Source: Glaesserella australis (lineage in GTDB: Bacteria > Pseudomonadota > Gammaproteobacteria > Enterobacterales > Pasteurellaceae). From it: a stretch of 64,000 nt of DNA. The DNA lies in NCBI RefSeq assembly GCF_003260095.1, contig NZ_PTPX01000006.1, positions 62,001 through 126,000 of the forward strand. The letters run 5' to 3'. Positions 26,299-36,785 of this stretch are shown piece by piece. Each line of letters opens with the position of its first letter. The stretch's first letter is position 1. Position numbers and translations under genes: made by a program. The notes beneath the pieces are model-generated. The model saw nothing but the letters and a program-made list of their open reading frames with translations, searched no databases and was not told where the DNA came from.

Positions 26299-28725
26299 TT
26301 ACTCTATTATTTTTGTCCTATATGCCTTATTTTTCCAAATTCGTGTTTGATAATCACGAATTGAGCGGTCTGAGCTAAATGTGCCTAAACGTGCAGTGTT
26401 TAAAATCGCAGATTTAACCCAAGCGGTTTGATCTTGGTAACGTTTTGCGACTTCTTTTTGGGCTTCACGGTAGCTGGCGAAATCGGCGAGAACGCAGAAA
26501 TAATCCTTATTGAGTAGGTCGTAAACCAAAGGCTCAAAGGTCTCTTTGTTTCCGCCTGAGAAAGTGCCGTCCGCTAGAGCATCAATCGCTTGTTTTAACA
26601 CAGGATCTTGCTCATAGTAATCTTTTGAGACATAGCCTTTTTCACGCAATTCACGCACACTTTCAACGGTATGTCCAAAAATCACCACGTTTTCATTGCC
26701 TGCAAATTCGGCAATTTCCACGTTTGCCCCGTCTAACGTACCTAATGTAATCGCTCCGTTTAACGCCAATTTCATATTGCCTGTTCCTGACGCTTCTTTA
26801 CCTGCAAGAGAAATCTGTTCAGACACATCTGCTGCTGGAATGATTTTTTCTGCAAGGCTGACACGGTAATCTGGCAAGAACGCTACTTGTAGCTTACCTT
26901 GCATATCAGGATCGTTGTTGATCACCTTAGCAACGGCATTAATCGCTTGAATGATCTGTTTTGCCATAAAGTAACCTGGTGCGGCTTTACCAGCAAAGAT
27001 AAACAAGCGTGGCACAAAATCTTGCGTTGGGTTTGCTTTGAGTTCTTGGTATGTCGCAATGATGTTCAACAGGTTCAAATGTTGGCGTTTGTATTCGTGG
27101 AAACGCTTGATTTGTACGTCAAAAATCGCATTACAGTTCACTTTTAAGCCTAGTGATTGCTCGATTTCTTTGGCTAATAGCTGTTTGTTTTGCTGTTTGA
27201 TTTCATTGTAAGCGGTCTGAAATTGGGGATCTTCTGCGAATTTCTCAATTTGGTTGAGCAATTCAAGATCTTTCGTCCAGTCGCCTTTGATATGTTTATC
27301 CAACAAGGCACTTAATAACGGGTTAGCTTGGCGGATCCAACGGCGTGGGGTAATGCCGTTAGTTACGTTGTGGAAACGCCCTTTGAACAAGCGGTTATAT
27401 GCTGGGAATAAATCGCTTACCACCAAATCAGAGTGAATTTGTGCTACGCCATTGACTGCAAAAGAGCCAACCACACACAAATTCGCCATACGCACTCTGT
27501 GGTTCATCAGTACAGCTGTTTGATCCCACGCATCTGCAAATTCAGCTTCGCTAAATTCCGCTTTCACCTGTTGATAAAGCTCGTGGTTAATACGATCAAT
27601 GATAATTAAATGGCGTGGCAACAGTTTCGCCACGAGATTTTGATCCCACTGTTCTAAGGCTTCTGGCAACAGGGTGTGGTTGGTGTAAGCGAATGTTTTG
27701 GAACAGATCGCCCAAGCACGATCCCAACATAAGCCGTGTTCATCAATCAACAGACGCATTAATTCAGGAATAGCAATGGCTGGGTGAGTGTCGTTGAGTT
27801 GGATCACTTCAAATTCAGGCAGTTGCTCTAAGGTTCTGCCTTGAGCCAAGTGATTTTTAAGAATGTCCGCCACAGAGCAAGCACAGTGGAAATACTGTTG
27901 CATTAAGCGAAGTTCTTTACCCTCTTGATGATTGTCGTTCGGGTAAAGTACTTTGGTGAGTTTCGCTGCATCAACAACCTTACTTTCCGCTTCAAGATAT
28001 TCGCCATCATTAAACTGAGCTAAGTCAAAGGCAGTTTCGCTATAACCTTGCCATAAACGCAACGGCTGTTGTACGCCTTTATAGCCGACTACAGGTAAAT
28101 CAAAGGCTTCGCCGTAGATTGTCCACGCAGGTTGCCACTCGTAGCGGTCGCCGTCACGATGCCACACTTCGCCGCCAAAGCCGACAGTTTGGCGGAAATC
28201 AGGGCGGTGATACTGTTGAGCATAAAAATCACGGCTCCACGCATCGCCCTCTTCACGCTGTTCGCCTGCCCAGCCGAAGCTCTGTTTAAATAAGCCATAT
28301 TGATAATGTAAACCGTAGCCTACCGCTGGTTGAGCAAGGCTTGCCATTGAGTCTAAATAGCACGCCGCCAAACGTCCTAAACCGCCGTTACCTAAAGACG
28401 GATCACGTTCTTCTTCTAAAATATCGACTAAATTTTTGCCATATTGTGCAAGGGCTAAATCCACATATTGATAAACCCCAAGGCTCATTAAGTTATTGCC
28501 AAGTAAACGCCCGATCAAAAATTCCATTGAGAGATAGTTCACTTTACGGCTATTTGCAAGCGGTGCGTTTTTAGGGAAATGTTGCAAAATCGCCTGTTGG
28601 CTGACTTTTGCAATAAATTGATACCATTGTTGTGTAGAAAGTTGTTCTGGTTTTAAAAAGCGTTCTTCACAGTAGCTTTTTAACGACTGTTCAAACAAGG
28701 TTTGAAATAGTTGAGTAGATGGCAT
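26299..28725 (-). CDS. malP: Maltodextrin/glycogen phosphorylase (MalP type)
   Basis: This GT35 enzyme releases glucose-1-phosphate from alpha-1,4-glucans using pyridoxal phosphate. It has 808 residues. The PLP-lysine segment [15 protein letters not shown] and the region [17 protein letters not shown] are present. The N-terminus and the [12 protein letters not shown] stretch are closer to MalP than to GlgP of E. coli, so maltodextrin is the likely substrate. No glg or mal genes are adjacent. Confidence 0.85.
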   Translation of the reverse strand: MPSTQLFQTLFEQSLKSYCEERFLKPEQLSTQQWYQFIAKVSQQAILQHFPKNAPLANSRKVNYLSMEFLIGRLLGNNLMSLGVYQYVDLALAQYGKNLVDILEEERDPSLGNGGLGRLAACYLDSMASLAQPAVGYGLHYQYGLFKQSFGWAGEQREEGDAWSRDFYAQQYHRPDFRQTVGFGGEVWHRDGDRYEWQPAWTIYGEAFDLPVVGYKGVQQPLRLWQGYSETAFDLAQFNDGEYLEAESKVVDAAKLTKVLYPNDNHQEGKELRLMQQYFHCACSVADILKNHLAQGRTLEQLPEFEVIQLNDTHPAIAIPELMRLLIDEHGLCWDRAWAICSKTFAYTNHTLLPEALEQWDQNLVAKLLPRHLIIIDRINHELYQQVKAEFSEAEFADAWDQTAVLMNHRVRMANLCVVGSFAVNGVAQIHSDLVVSDLFPAYNRLFKGRFHNVTNGITPRRWIRQANPLLSALLDKHIKGDWTKDLELLNQIEKFAEDPQFQTAYNEIKQQNKQLLAKEIEQSLGLKVNCNAIFDVQIKRFHEYKRQHLNLLNIIATYQELKANPTQDFVPRLFIFAGKAAPGYFMAKQIIQAINAVAKVINNDPDMQGKLQVAFLPDYRVSLAEKIIPAADVSEQISLAGKEASGTGNMKLALNGAITLGTLDGANVEIAEFAGNENVVIFGHTVESVRELREKGYVSKDYYEQDPVLKQAIDALADGTFSGGNKETFEPLVYDLLNKDYFCVLADFASYREAQKEVAKRYQDQTAWVKSAILNTARLGTFSSDRSIRDYQTRIWKNKAYRTKIIE

Positions 28726-28843
28726 AAATCCTCCAAATAAAATTTTTCAAATAGTATAGGTATTATTAACAAAATTGCGAGTGGTAAATCATTCTTTTAA
28801 GTATGAATTAGGGATGAGAAAGGAGTAGGAAAGCATGATAAGT

Positions 28844-28872
28844 AAAATAGCACGGTGAATACGTGCTATTTT
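28844..28872 (-). terminator. Terminator after leuA
   Basis: AAAATAGCACG (28844-28854) pairs with CGTGCTATTTT (28862-28872); the minus strand continues T-rich. Confidence 0.75.
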
Positions 28873-28887
28873 ACCTTTTATTCTAGA

Positions 28888-30435
28888 TTATTTTTTTGCT
28901 TTTAAATCAGCTACTTTTTGTGAACGATAAATAGCATTAATTGCATGGATTAACGCTCGAGCCGATGATTCAACAATATCTGTTGCTAAACCAACGCCAT
29001 GGAAACGGCGACCTTGATGTTCAACCACAATATCCACCTGACCTAACGCCTCAGCCCCTTCGCCTTTTGCCGTTAAGTTGTAGTTCAGCATTTTTAGCTC
29101 CATTCCTGTGATCGCTAAAATCGCATTGTAAACGGCATCAACTGGACCGTTACCACCTTGTGATACTTGGCTAATTTGTTTGCCGTCTAGTTTAACTTGT
29201 ACAAATGCGGATGCTGGTAAACCGCTGATGATCTGTGTGGTAAAGACATCAAGTGCCAAACGATCTTCGTCACCTTGTTGCATATCAATAAAGGCAAGGG
29301 CTTCCAAATCGTAATCAAATACTTGTCCTTTTTTATCAGCAAGTTTCAAGAAGGCATCGTAAAGTTTGTCTAAATCGTAATCGCTTTCGTGGTAGCCCAT
29401 TTCTTCCATATGGTTTTTCACGGCGGCACGACCTGAACGAGCGGTCAGATTGAGCTTCTCTTTTTTCAAGCCGATGGTTTCTGGTGACATAATTTCGTAG
29501 GTGTTTTTATTTTTCACCATACCGTCTTGGTGGATACCTGACGAGTGAGCAAAGGCATTTGAGCCAACAATCGCTTTATTTGGCTGAATTGGCATATTGC
29601 AAAGCTGGCTCACCATTTGGCTGACACGGTGAATTTCTTGGGTGTTGATGCGTGTGTCCAAACCGCCAAAAAGTGCTTGGCGAGTTTTGATTGCCATTAC
29701 CACTTCTTCAAGGGCAGTGTTGCCCGCACGCTCACCGATACCGTTAATGGTACACTCAATCTGTCTTGCCCCGTTTTGTACTGCAGTTAATGAGTTCGCC
29801 GTTGCCATACCTAAATCGTTATGACAGTGAACGGAAATCACCGCTTGATCGATGTTCGGCACACGGTTCATTACGTTAGCGATAATGTCGCCGTATTCCA
29901 TTGGCAAGCAATAGCCAACAGTGTCGGGGATATTGACAGTGGTTGCCCCTGCTTTAATTGCGGCTTCAACAATACGGCAGATATTATCTACCCCTGTACG
30001 CCCTGCGTCTTCGCAAGAAAATTCCACATCATCGGTATAATTTCTCGCACGTTTCACGGCGTGAACCGCCATATCTAACACATCGTCAAACGTCTTACGC
30101 AATTTGGACTCAACGTGTAAAGCAGATGTAGCAATAAAGGTATGAATACGGAATGCTTCCGCCACTTTTAACGCTTCCGCCGCTACATCAATATCTTTAT
30201 CCACCGCACGAGATAAGGCACAAACTCGGCTGTTTTTAATATGGCGAGCGATAGTTTGAACAGACTCGAAATCCCCCGCAGATGATACAGGGAACCCCAC
30301 TTCCATTACATCTACGCCTAAACGTTCAAGAGCTAAAGCAATTTGTAGTTTTTCTTTTACCGTTAAGCTTGCTTTTAACGACTGCTCGCCATCACGTAAG
30401 GTTGTATCAAAAATAATAATGTTGTTATTAGCCAT
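28888..30435 (-). CDS. leuA: 2-isopropylmalate synthase
   Basis: This enzyme condenses acetyl-CoA and 2-oxoisovalerate, the first committed step to leucine. It has 515 residues. The N-terminal [15 protein letters not shown] motif, the [16 protein letters not shown] metal-binding motif and the C-terminal regulatory domain for leucine feedback (about 390-515) are present. A leucine leader peptide and attenuator lie upstream. No leuB/C/D follows; malP is next. Confidence 0.96.
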   Translation of the reverse strand: MANNNIIIFDTTLRDGEQSLKASLTVKEKLQIALALERLGVDVMEVGFPVSSAGDFESVQTIARHIKNSRVCALSRAVDKDIDVAAEALKVAEAFRIHTFIATSALHVESKLRKTFDDVLDMAVHAVKRARNYTDDVEFSCEDAGRTGVDNICRIVEAAIKAGATTVNIPDTVGYCLPMEYGDIIANVMNRVPNIDQAVISVHCHNDLGMATANSLTAVQNGARQIECTINGIGERAGNTALEEVVMAIKTRQALFGGLDTRINTQEIHRVSQMVSQLCNMPIQPNKAIVGSNAFAHSSGIHQDGMVKNKNTYEIMSPETIGLKKEKLNLTARSGRAAVKNHMEEMGYHESDYDLDKLYDAFLKLADKKGQVFDYDLEALAFIDMQQGDEDRLALDVFTTQIISGLPASAFVQVKLDGKQISQVSQGGNGPVDAVYNAILAITGMELKMLNYNLTAKGEGAEALGQVDIVVEHQGRRFHGVGLATDIVESSARALIHAINAIYRSQKVADLKAKK

Positions 30436-30485
30436 ATGAAGCTCCTCTTACTCTTGTATGTAGATATATTAACATGTACACCAAT

Positions 30486-30515
30486 AAAAAAAGCCCGCAT
30501 TTTAATGTGCGGGCT
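30486..30515 (-). terminator. leuA attenuator
   Basis: On the minus strand, a GC-rich stem (AGCCCGCA and TGCGGGCT) followed by seven T lies between the leader peptide and the leuA ATG. Confidence 0.88.
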
Positions 30516-30551
30516 AAGTGTGGATAGTGAACTATTTTCTCTAACCGAGAC

Positions 30552-30608
30552 TTATCCTCGCACAGAATGCGTGAGAAGAAGCAGGCTCAGAGAAGAGAGT
30601 TTTACCAT
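30552..30608 (-). CDS. leuL: leu leader peptide
   Basis: An 18-codon ORF, MVKLSSLSLLLLTHSVRG, ends 36 bases before the attenuator hairpin. It contains six leucine codons, four of them consecutive. Ribosome stalling on scarce Leu-tRNA should favour the antiterminator and read-through into leuA. This is the same mechanism as E. coli leuL with a different peptide. Confidence 0.9.
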   Translation of the reverse strand: MVKLSSLSLLLLTHSVRG

Positions 30609-30650
30609 TGTTGTGTGTTTATGTTTGCATTGTTATTTGGAACAGCCACT

Positions 30651-30678
30651 ATATTAGCTTCAAATGGAGTGATGTCAA
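30651..30678 (-). promoter_or_regulatory. leuL-leuA promoter
   Basis: On the minus strand, TTGACA (30673-30678) is followed after 16 bases by TAATAT (30651-30656), about 43 bases before the leader ATG. Confidence 0.7.
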
Positions 30679-30964
30679 TAGCATTTTATACTTTGCGCAA
30701 ACGTTTACTTGCTTGAATTAAGATATTAAAACAGAATATTTATCTGATAAAGCTAAAAAATATAGTGATTATATAGACATAGTTGGTTTAGATTGAAATA
30801 AAAAGAAGGTTATTTAGTGAAACATAATCTTTCATTCGGTATAACCGATCAGTTATTTTTTATACAGTTATTAATCTATCACAAATAAAATAGGATTTTT
30901 TTTGATATACCTGAGTAAATTTGTTAGCCTTATCGCTACTTTTCTCTCAGCCAAAGGATATTTC

Positions 30965-31786
30965 ATGGCGACTCAACCTTATCGTGCAATTATTTCAGAT
31001 CTTGATGGTACGCTACTTAATGCCAATCACCGCATTGGCGATTTTACTATTGATACGTTACGTAAACTTTCTCAACAAGGTGTAGATATTTTTTTAGCGA
31101 CGGGACGAAACTATCCCGACGTTAAACATATTATTAATAAAGTCGGTATTGCTGATGCAACGCTTGTAACATCTAATGGTGCTCGTGGTAATAATCTTGC
31201 GGGTCAACAGCTTTATGGAAATCATATTCCTGAATCATTATCTCTTTCCATTATGCAAGAAACACCTTTTGATCCTAAACGGGTATTCATTAATAGCTAT
31301 CAGGGTGACGAATGGTTTATTAATATTGAGATAGAGCAACTGAGAAAATATCACCAAGACTCTGGCTTTATGTATCAAGTTGTCGATTTTTCAACACATC
31401 ATGGGAGAGAAACTGAAAAAGTCTTTTTTATTGGTAAAAGCCCAGAAGACTTATTACCTATTGAACACCATGTACGTCAACATTATGGCGAACAATTACA
31501 AATAACGTATTCAACACCATTATGTTTAGAGATGATGAATAAAGGCGTTTGTAAAGCGAATACCTTAGCTGAACTAGTAAAATTAAAGGGCTACACCCTT
31601 AATGAGTGTATTGCTTTTGGCGATGGCATGAATGATATAGAAATGCTTTCTCAGGTTGGAAAAGGCTGTGTAATGGGAAACGCTGATTCACGCTTAAAAG
31701 CCATGCTACCAAACCATGAACGTATTGGTGACCATAAACATGAAGCCGTGGCCAGCTATCTCAGAGCTATTTTCGGCATAATCTGA
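30965..31786 (+). CDS. yigL: HAD-family phosphatase YigL
   Basis: This Cof-type HAD phosphatase is related to E. coli YigL, active on pyridoxal phosphate and sugar phosphates. It has 273 residues from ATG 30965 (AAAGGA before it). The four HAD motifs are visible: DLDGTLL, TSNGAR, the Lys-containing KANTLAELVKLKG and FGDGMNDIEML. The sequence FINSYQGDEWFIN and the KGCVMGNADSRLKAMLP tail match YigL rather than other Cof members. The 300 bases upstream hold only the leuA promoter and AT-rich sequence. Confidence 0.85.
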   Translation: MATQPYRAIISDLDGTLLNANHRIGDFTIDTLRKLSQQGVDIFLATGRNYPDVKHIINKVGIADATLVTSNGARGNNLAGQQLYGNHIPESLSLSIMQETPFDPKRVFINSYQGDEWFINIEIEQLRKYHQDSGFMYQVVDFSTHHGRETEKVFFIGKSPEDLLPIEHHVRQHYGEQLQITYSTPLCLEMMNKGVCKANTLAELVKLKGYTLNECIAFGDGMNDIEMLSQVGKGCVMGNADSRLKAMLPNHERIGDHKHEAVASYLRAIFGII

Positions 31787-31868
31787 CATAATACAAGCGG
31801 TAAGATCTTGGAACAATTTTGCAAAAATATTGTCGGACTTACCACTTATCTATTTTTATCGGAAAATC

Positions 31869-33032
31869 ATGAAAATTCTAAAACCATTGTTACTGATAAT
31901 GCTACTTGCTGGCGCAGGCATCATTGGCTACAACTATGTAAATACAGGTGAAAATCAACAAATTCACTATATTACTGAAGCAAGTAAAATTGGCAATCTA
32001 GACAAAAGTGTATTAGCTACAGGTTCTATTCGAGCAAATCAACGAACCGAAGTAGGCGCTCAGGTTTCAGGCAAAATTCAAAAACTTCATGTTGTTCTTG
32101 GACAATCTGTGAAAAAAGGTGAACTGATTGCAGAAATTGATTCTGAGACACAGCAAAATAATTTAAATACAGCTCAGGCTGAACTACTAGCCTATAAAAC
32201 CCAGCTAAATGCGAAACAAGTAGCATTAAACGTTGCAGAATCCAATTATCAGCGTCTCTCTAAACTCTATGCACAAAAAAGCACATCATTAAATGACTTA
32301 GAAGCAGCTAAAAATGAACTTGTTACTGCAAAAGCAAATTTAGAAGATGTCAAATCAAAGATTCAGGTTGCAGAAATCTCGGTTAATACCGCAAAAACAA
32401 ACTTAGGCTATACGAATATTACTTCACCTATTGACGGTATTATTGTCTCAATGCCTGTTTCTGAAGGACAAACAGTAAACTCTAATCAAACATCACCAAC
32501 TATTGTACAGGTTGCAGACTTATCTAAAGTGTTAGTGAAATTAGAAATCGCAGAAGGCGATATTGCTCAAGTTAAAGCAGATCAATCTGTTAGTTTTACA
32601 ACGTTAGCTGAACCAAATCGTTATTATCAGGGAAAAATAAAATCAATCGATCCTGCATTAACTACTTTAACAGACAATAGTTATACGGAAGCATCTGGTA
32701 ATAGTAATGCCGTATATTACTATGCCAATGTCGTGGTTGATAATCCCGATATGAGCTTACGTATTGGTATGACAACACAAGGTAAAGTGATTATTGCAGA
32801 AAGAAATGGAGTCCTTTTAATACCGACTACAGCAATCAAGAAACGTGAGAAAGAAAATATTGTTCAAATTCTTGAAAATGGAAAAGCGATTGAGAAATCT
32901 GTCCAAATTGGATTATCCGATAGCCAATATACAGAAATTATATCTGGATTAACGGAAGGTGAACAAGTTATTACAACGCAACGTTCTGCGGATGAACAAA
33001 TTGGCAACAATAATATGCGTATAAGATTCTAA
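31869..33032 (+). CDS. macA: MacA-like membrane fusion protein
   Basis: This periplasmic adaptor of an ABC-type tripartite exporter (macrolides, peptides, lipids) has 387 residues. It has an N-terminal membrane anchor, a biotinyl-lipoyl-like half (VGAQVSGKIQKLHVVLGQSVKKGE), a helical hairpin (about 95-185), the second lipoyl half (SPIDGIIVSMPVSEGQTV) and a beta-barrel plus membrane-proximal domain. Start ATG 31869 is preferred over an upstream one. macB, normally directly downstream, is missing; an IS remnant follows instead. Confidence 0.85.
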   Translation: MKILKPLLLIMLLAGAGIIGYNYVNTGENQQIHYITEASKIGNLDKSVLATGSIRANQRTEVGAQVSGKIQKLHVVLGQSVKKGELIAEIDSETQQNNLNTAQAELLAYKTQLNAKQVALNVAESNYQRLSKLYAQKSTSLNDLEAAKNELVTAKANLEDVKSKIQVAEISVNTAKTNLGYTNITSPIDGIIVSMPVSEGQTVNSNQTSPTIVQVADLSKVLVKLEIAEGDIAQVKADQSVSFTTLAEPNRYYQGKIKSIDPALTTLTDNSYTEASGNSNAVYYYANVVVDNPDMSLRIGMTTQGKVIIAERNGVLLIPTTAIKKREKENIVQILENGKAIEKSVQIGLSDSQYTEIISGLTEGEQVITTQRSADEQIGNNNMRIRF

Positions 33033-33097
33033 ATCCAAATGACTCTGTAGAACTTTAATTTTAAACGGGGACTGTCAGATTGGGTTTGATCTTCTAC

Positions 33098-33318
33098 AAT
33101 TGGCAATGCCAAAGTATAAACAGGCAGCTTCTGCAGAAAATTGTCCATTTTTGACCGCTTGTATCACGTTAAGCTTAAATTCGGGTGAGTGAACGATTTT
33201 TACCGTTTTGAAGATAAAATTCGATGACTTGCTGTTTGAAAAGTGAGTTGTATTTGGTCATAAAAAATCTGCACCTTAGTCAGTTGGTTGTTTAGTCCAA
33301 CTTTTGGGGTGCAGATCA
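33098..33318 (-). mobile_element. Remnant of an IS3-family (IS150-like) element
   Basis: On the minus strand an ATG at 33261 opens MTKYNSLFKQQVIEFYLQNG, then in a shifted frame PEFKLNVIQAVKNGQFSAEA and CLYFGIAN follow. These are the N-terminal helix-turn-helix segments of an IS150-type OrfA, joined after an internal deletion of roughly 30 codons, and broken off near 33098. A terminal-repeat-like end TGATCTGCACCCC lies at about 33306-33318. No orfB is present. Confidence 0.75.
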
Positions 33319-33329
33319 AATGCCCACTT

Positions 33330-34169
33330 TTATTTTTGCCAAGGATAATTTCCACCGTATAACTCTAAATTTAATTTATTCTCTTGTTTTCTAATGGCAT
33401 TTACTAACTCAATAGCATTTTGGTCAGATAGACCTAATTGGTAAAGGTAGGATATTGATGTTCCTATTTGTTTTATAGCATCAAAAATATAATTGACAGA
33501 AAAAGTATTAGTACATGCGCAAACTAACCCTAATTCTTTTATCTTGTTAAAAACAGTATAATCATTTAATTTATCTTCACACCAATATTGAGCTAATTTA
33601 GCTGCGATATTTCTTTTCATTGCATAACAATTTGTATCTATTAAAGTACGATTTAATGTATGGGTAATAGAATAATCTTCATTGTCAAAGTTAAAATTTA
33701 TTGTTCTTGGATATGAAAGCTTATTTTCATAAAAACCGATGGATTCAATAAAGTCCTCACAAAGAAATTCCTTGTCTAAAGTGTAAAGATTTCTTAAAGA
33801 ATAAACTAAGTCAGCATCTGTTTTTTCTAAAGTAGCTACACAATTTTCAATATGATTTGGTGCATACCAATTATCATCATCTAAATAACAAATAATATCT
33901 TCTTTCACAAGGAAAGGAGCGATAGCATTTATACTACTGTTTGTCCAGCCATCGGCACCAGTGTTCATTGGCAAATATGTAACGACAGTATTTGGATATT
34001 CTTTTAGAATTATTTCAGCTGCATCTTTATGTTGTTTTCCATCAACAAAAATATAGTGTGTACAAGGATAAGTTTGCGCTTCAACACTTTGTATTGCTTG
34101 CCTTAATTCTGGTCGGCCAATAGTTGAAGTAATTACAGCGACAGATTTATTATATTGTTTATTTTGCAT
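33330..34169 (-). CDS. Family 2-like glycosyltransferase
   Basis: This 279-residue GT-A-fold protein has the N-terminal AVITSTIGRPELRQAIQSV and the metal-binding DDD at residues 97-99 (CYLDDDNWYAPNH). It likely adds a sugar to LPS or capsule. It is AT-rich, isolated from other polysaccharide genes, and lies directly beside the IS remnant and a gene-tail fragment, so it is probably a leftover of an acquired cluster. The acceptor is unknown. Confidence 0.75.
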   Translation of the reverse strand: MQNKQYNKSVAVITSTIGRPELRQAIQSVEAQTYPCTHYIFVDGKQHKDAAEIILKEYPNTVVTYLPMNTGADGWTNSSINAIAPFLVKEDIICYLDDDNWYAPNHIENCVATLEKTDADLVYSLRNLYTLDKEFLCEDFIESIGFYENKLSYPRTINFNFDNEDYSITHTLNRTLIDTNCYAMKRNIAAKLAQYWCEDKLNDYTVFNKIKELGLVCACTNTFSVNYIFDAIKQIGTSISYLYQLGLSDQNAIELVNAIRKQENKLNLELYGGNYPWQK

Positions 34170-34178
34170 AAGTATATC

Positions 34179-34244
34179 CTAATTAAATTCACTTACATCA
34201 ACAACATCATAACTACGAAGTTTCGGTGTAAATCTTGTTATATT
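34179..34244 (-). pseudogene. Possible 3' tail of a lost gene before the glycosyltransferase
   Basis: Twenty-one codons (ITRFTPKLRSYDVVDVSEFN preceded by Asn) end in TAG nine bases before the glycosyltransferase start, at operon-like spacing. There is a stop directly before them, so only a fragment remains. This may be chance. Confidence 0.3.
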
Positions 34245-34585
34245 TCAGCAAATTTAAAATACAGCAGATTTATTCAGCATCTCATCTTCATATTTTTAGC
34301 CAAAGTCATTTTCTCAAATATTCCTAATGATTAGAGAATGGTGAGTGATGGACAAATGTTGCAGTATTTTATTTGTAGTTTCTTACCTGTAGAGTATTTT
34401 ATCCTAAATAAGAAATTTGTCAGTTATTTAGAGCAATCCTGAAATTTAAAAGTCAATTGAGATTAATAAATAAGCACAAAGAGATTGTTTTTTATCCTTA
34501 TATAGTATGTGTCAAGAAAAAGATAGCGATAGACTAGTAATCTGTCTTTGTGTAAAAAATATCTTAGTTATTCCTAAAAAGAAAC
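34245..34585. other. AT-rich gap without recognised gene
   Basis: About 340 bases between the glycosyltransferase and the trp promoter. No ORF of note or strong hairpin is seen. It is consistent with decayed sequence. Confidence 0.5.
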
Positions 34586-34619
34586 TTGACTTATCTTTAG
34601 TGTACTAGTTTAATAGTAC
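34586..34619 (+). promoter_or_regulatory. trpE promoter overlapped by a TrpR operator
   Basis: TTGACT (34586-34591), 17 bases, then TTTAAT (34609-34614). GTACTAGTTTAATAGTAC (34602-34619) covers the -10 and closely resembles the TrpR operator consensus GTACTAGTTAACTAGTAC. The ATG at 34644 is about 25 bases past the expected start site. Confidence 0.85.
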
Positions 34620-34643
34620 AAAATAATTTTCAAGGAAAGCAAA

Positions 34644-36191
34644 ATGAGCATGCAGATTCAACAACAGGAACTTCCTTACTACGCTGATACCACAGCGATT
34701 TTTCATTATTTGTGCGGTGATCAACCCCATACATTACTCTTAGACTCTGCTGAGATTCAGAGTAAAAACAGCTTAAAAAGCCTGTTATTTGCGAAGTCTG
34801 CGTTACATATTTTTTGTGAAGGACAACAAGTCTATTTTCAGGCGTTAACGCATAACGGAAAAGCGGTTCTGCCGTTAATTGAACAGGCATTAAACCAGCT
34901 CAATCCTGCGCCGATTTGCAAATTTTTCCACGAATCTGACCGCTTGCAAGCAGATTTTCCAACTATAAATGACGATTTAGACGAAGACAGCAAGCTCAAA
35001 ACCACCACCATTTTTGATGGCTTGCGCACCGTCAGCCAACTGTTTGCAGAGGCGACATCACCTGTCTATTTAGGCGGTTTATTTAGCTATGACTTGGTGG
35101 CACAATTTATTCCAATGGACAATATTACGCTGAAAGATGACGGTTTATCCTGCCCTGATTATAGCTTTTACCTTGCAGAGCAACTTATTTTTATTGATCA
35201 CCAACAGCAACAGGCGACACTGCATACCTTCTGTTTTGATCCAAAAGAACAGCAAATGCTTACCGAACAAGCGGTACGATTTGCCGAGAAATTAGCGAAA
35301 AATGTGACAAACGATCTCGATCTTGATGTGAAACAGGCTTCAACTGAGATACAAACCAATTTAGACGATGACTCCTTTAAAGCCATTGTGTGTAAGCTCA
35401 AACACCATATCAATATCGGTGATGTGTTCCAAATTGTGCCGTCTCGTCGCTTTAGTTTGCCTTGCCCGAATACCTTGGCAAGTTATCGCCAACTTAAAGT
35501 GAATAACCCAAGCCCTTATATGTTCTTTATGCAAGGGGAAAATTTCACACTGTTCGGCGCGTCGCCTGAAAGTGCGTTGAAATATTCGCAAACCAATCGC
35601 CAGCTAGAAATTTACCCGATCGCAGGTTCTCGCCCACGGGGTTTTGATGAGCAAGGCAATATTGATTTAGAACTCGATTCTCGCCTTGAGCTTGAACTGC
35701 GTTTGGATCAAAAAGAGTTAGCGGAACATTTAATGTTGGTCGATTTAGCCCGCAATGATGTGGCTCGGGTGTCTGTTTCAGGCTCTCGCCGAGTGGCTGA
35801 TTTAATGCAAATTGACCGTTATTCGCACATTATGCATCTCGTTTCTCGTGTAATCGGCACACTTCGCCCCGATCTTGATGCGCTACACGCTTACCAAGCC
35901 TGTATGAATATGGGAACGCTCACAGGCGCACCTAAAATCAAAGCGATGCAGTTAATTTATCAATTTGAACAACAAAAACGCCATAGCTACGGCGGTGCTG
36001 TCGGTTATTTAACGTCCGACGGCAATTTGGATAGCTGTATTGTGATTCGTTCTGCCTTTGTGCAGAACGGCACAGCCTATGTGCAAGCCGGCTGTGGTGA
36101 AGTGTTGGATTCCGATCCGCAAATGGAAGCGGACGAAACCCGTCATAAAGCAAGAGCGGTATTAAAAGCAATTGCACAAGTGAATCAGTAA
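34644..36191 (+). CDS. trpE: Anthranilate synthase component I
   Basis: This enzyme converts chorismate to anthranilate using ammonia supplied by TrpG. It has 515 residues. The chorismate-binding C-terminal half is complete (IAGSRPRGFD, LMLVDLARNDVARV, GTLTGAPKIKAM, YGGAVGYL). The N-terminal part carries the Trp feedback site. It is the first gene of trpE-G-D; AAGGAAAG lies before the ATG. Confidence 0.95.
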   Translation: MSMQIQQQELPYYADTTAIFHYLCGDQPHTLLLDSAEIQSKNSLKSLLFAKSALHIFCEGQQVYFQALTHNGKAVLPLIEQALNQLNPAPICKFFHESDRLQADFPTINDDLDEDSKLKTTTIFDGLRTVSQLFAEATSPVYLGGLFSYDLVAQFIPMDNITLKDDGLSCPDYSFYLAEQLIFIDHQQQQATLHTFCFDPKEQQMLTEQAVRFAEKLAKNVTNDLDLDVKQASTEIQTNLDDDSFKAIVCKLKHHINIGDVFQIVPSRRFSLPCPNTLASYRQLKVNNPSPYMFFMQGENFTLFGASPESALKYSQTNRQLEIYPIAGSRPRGFDEQGNIDLELDSRLELELRLDQKELAEHLMLVDLARNDVARVSVSGSRRVADLMQIDRYSHIMHLVSRVIGTLRPDLDALHAYQACMNMGTLTGAPKIKAMQLIYQFEQQKRHSYGGAVGYLTSDGNLDSCIVIRSAFVQNGTAYVQAGCGEVLDSDPQMEADETRHKARAVLKAIAQVNQ

Positions 36192-36201
36192 GGAAAGCGT
36201 T

Positions 36202-36780
36202 ATGGCAAATATTCTTTTCATTGATAATTTCGACTCTTTTACCTACAACTTAGTCGATCAGTTTCGCCAACTTGGGCATTCGGTAACGATTTTCCGCAAT
36301 GATTATCCGCTAACTCGCTTTTTGGAAAAAGCGTTGACGACACCCGACTGTATTGTGGCACTCTCGCCTGGGCCGGGTAATCCGCAAGAAGCGGGGAACT
36401 TACTTGAGATCATCAAACAGCTTAAAGGCAAAGTGCCGATGATTGGTATTTGTTTAGGACATCAAGCGATCATCGAAGCCTTAGGCGGCGATGTGGTGCA
36501 TACAGGGCAAGTGCTACATGGAAAAGTGTCTAAGATTGAACATGATAACCAGGCGATGTTTGCAGGAATCAACAACCCAATGCCCGTAGCTCGTTATCAC
36601 TCATTGATGGGCGATAATTTGCCTGATGAATTGGAGGTTAATGCCCGATTCGGCGAAATTGTAATGGCAATTCGTCATAAAACATTGCCAATTTGCGGTT
36701 TTCAGTTCCACCCAGAATCTATTCTGACAGTTGAAGGCACCAAATTGCTGAAACAGTCGGTGGAGTGGTTGTTAAAATAA
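36202..36780 (+). CDS. trpG: Anthranilate synthase component II (glutamine amidotransferase)
   Basis: This class I amidotransferase provides ammonia to TrpE. It has 192 residues and is not fused to TrpD. The catalytic Cys84 is in GICLGHQAIIEALGG, and the His-Glu pair is in FQFHPESIL. It begins 11 bases after trpE. Confidence 0.94.
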   Translation: MANILFIDNFDSFTYNLVDQFRQLGHSVTIFRNDYPLTRFLEKALTTPDCIVALSPGPGNPQEAGNLLEIIKQLKGKVPMIGICLGHQAIIEALGGDVVHTGQVLHGKVSKIEHDNQAMFAGINNPMPVARYHSLMGDNLPDELEVNARFGEIVMAIRHKTLPICGFQFHPESILTVEGTKLLKQSVEWLLK

Positions 36781-36785
36781 TCTTA

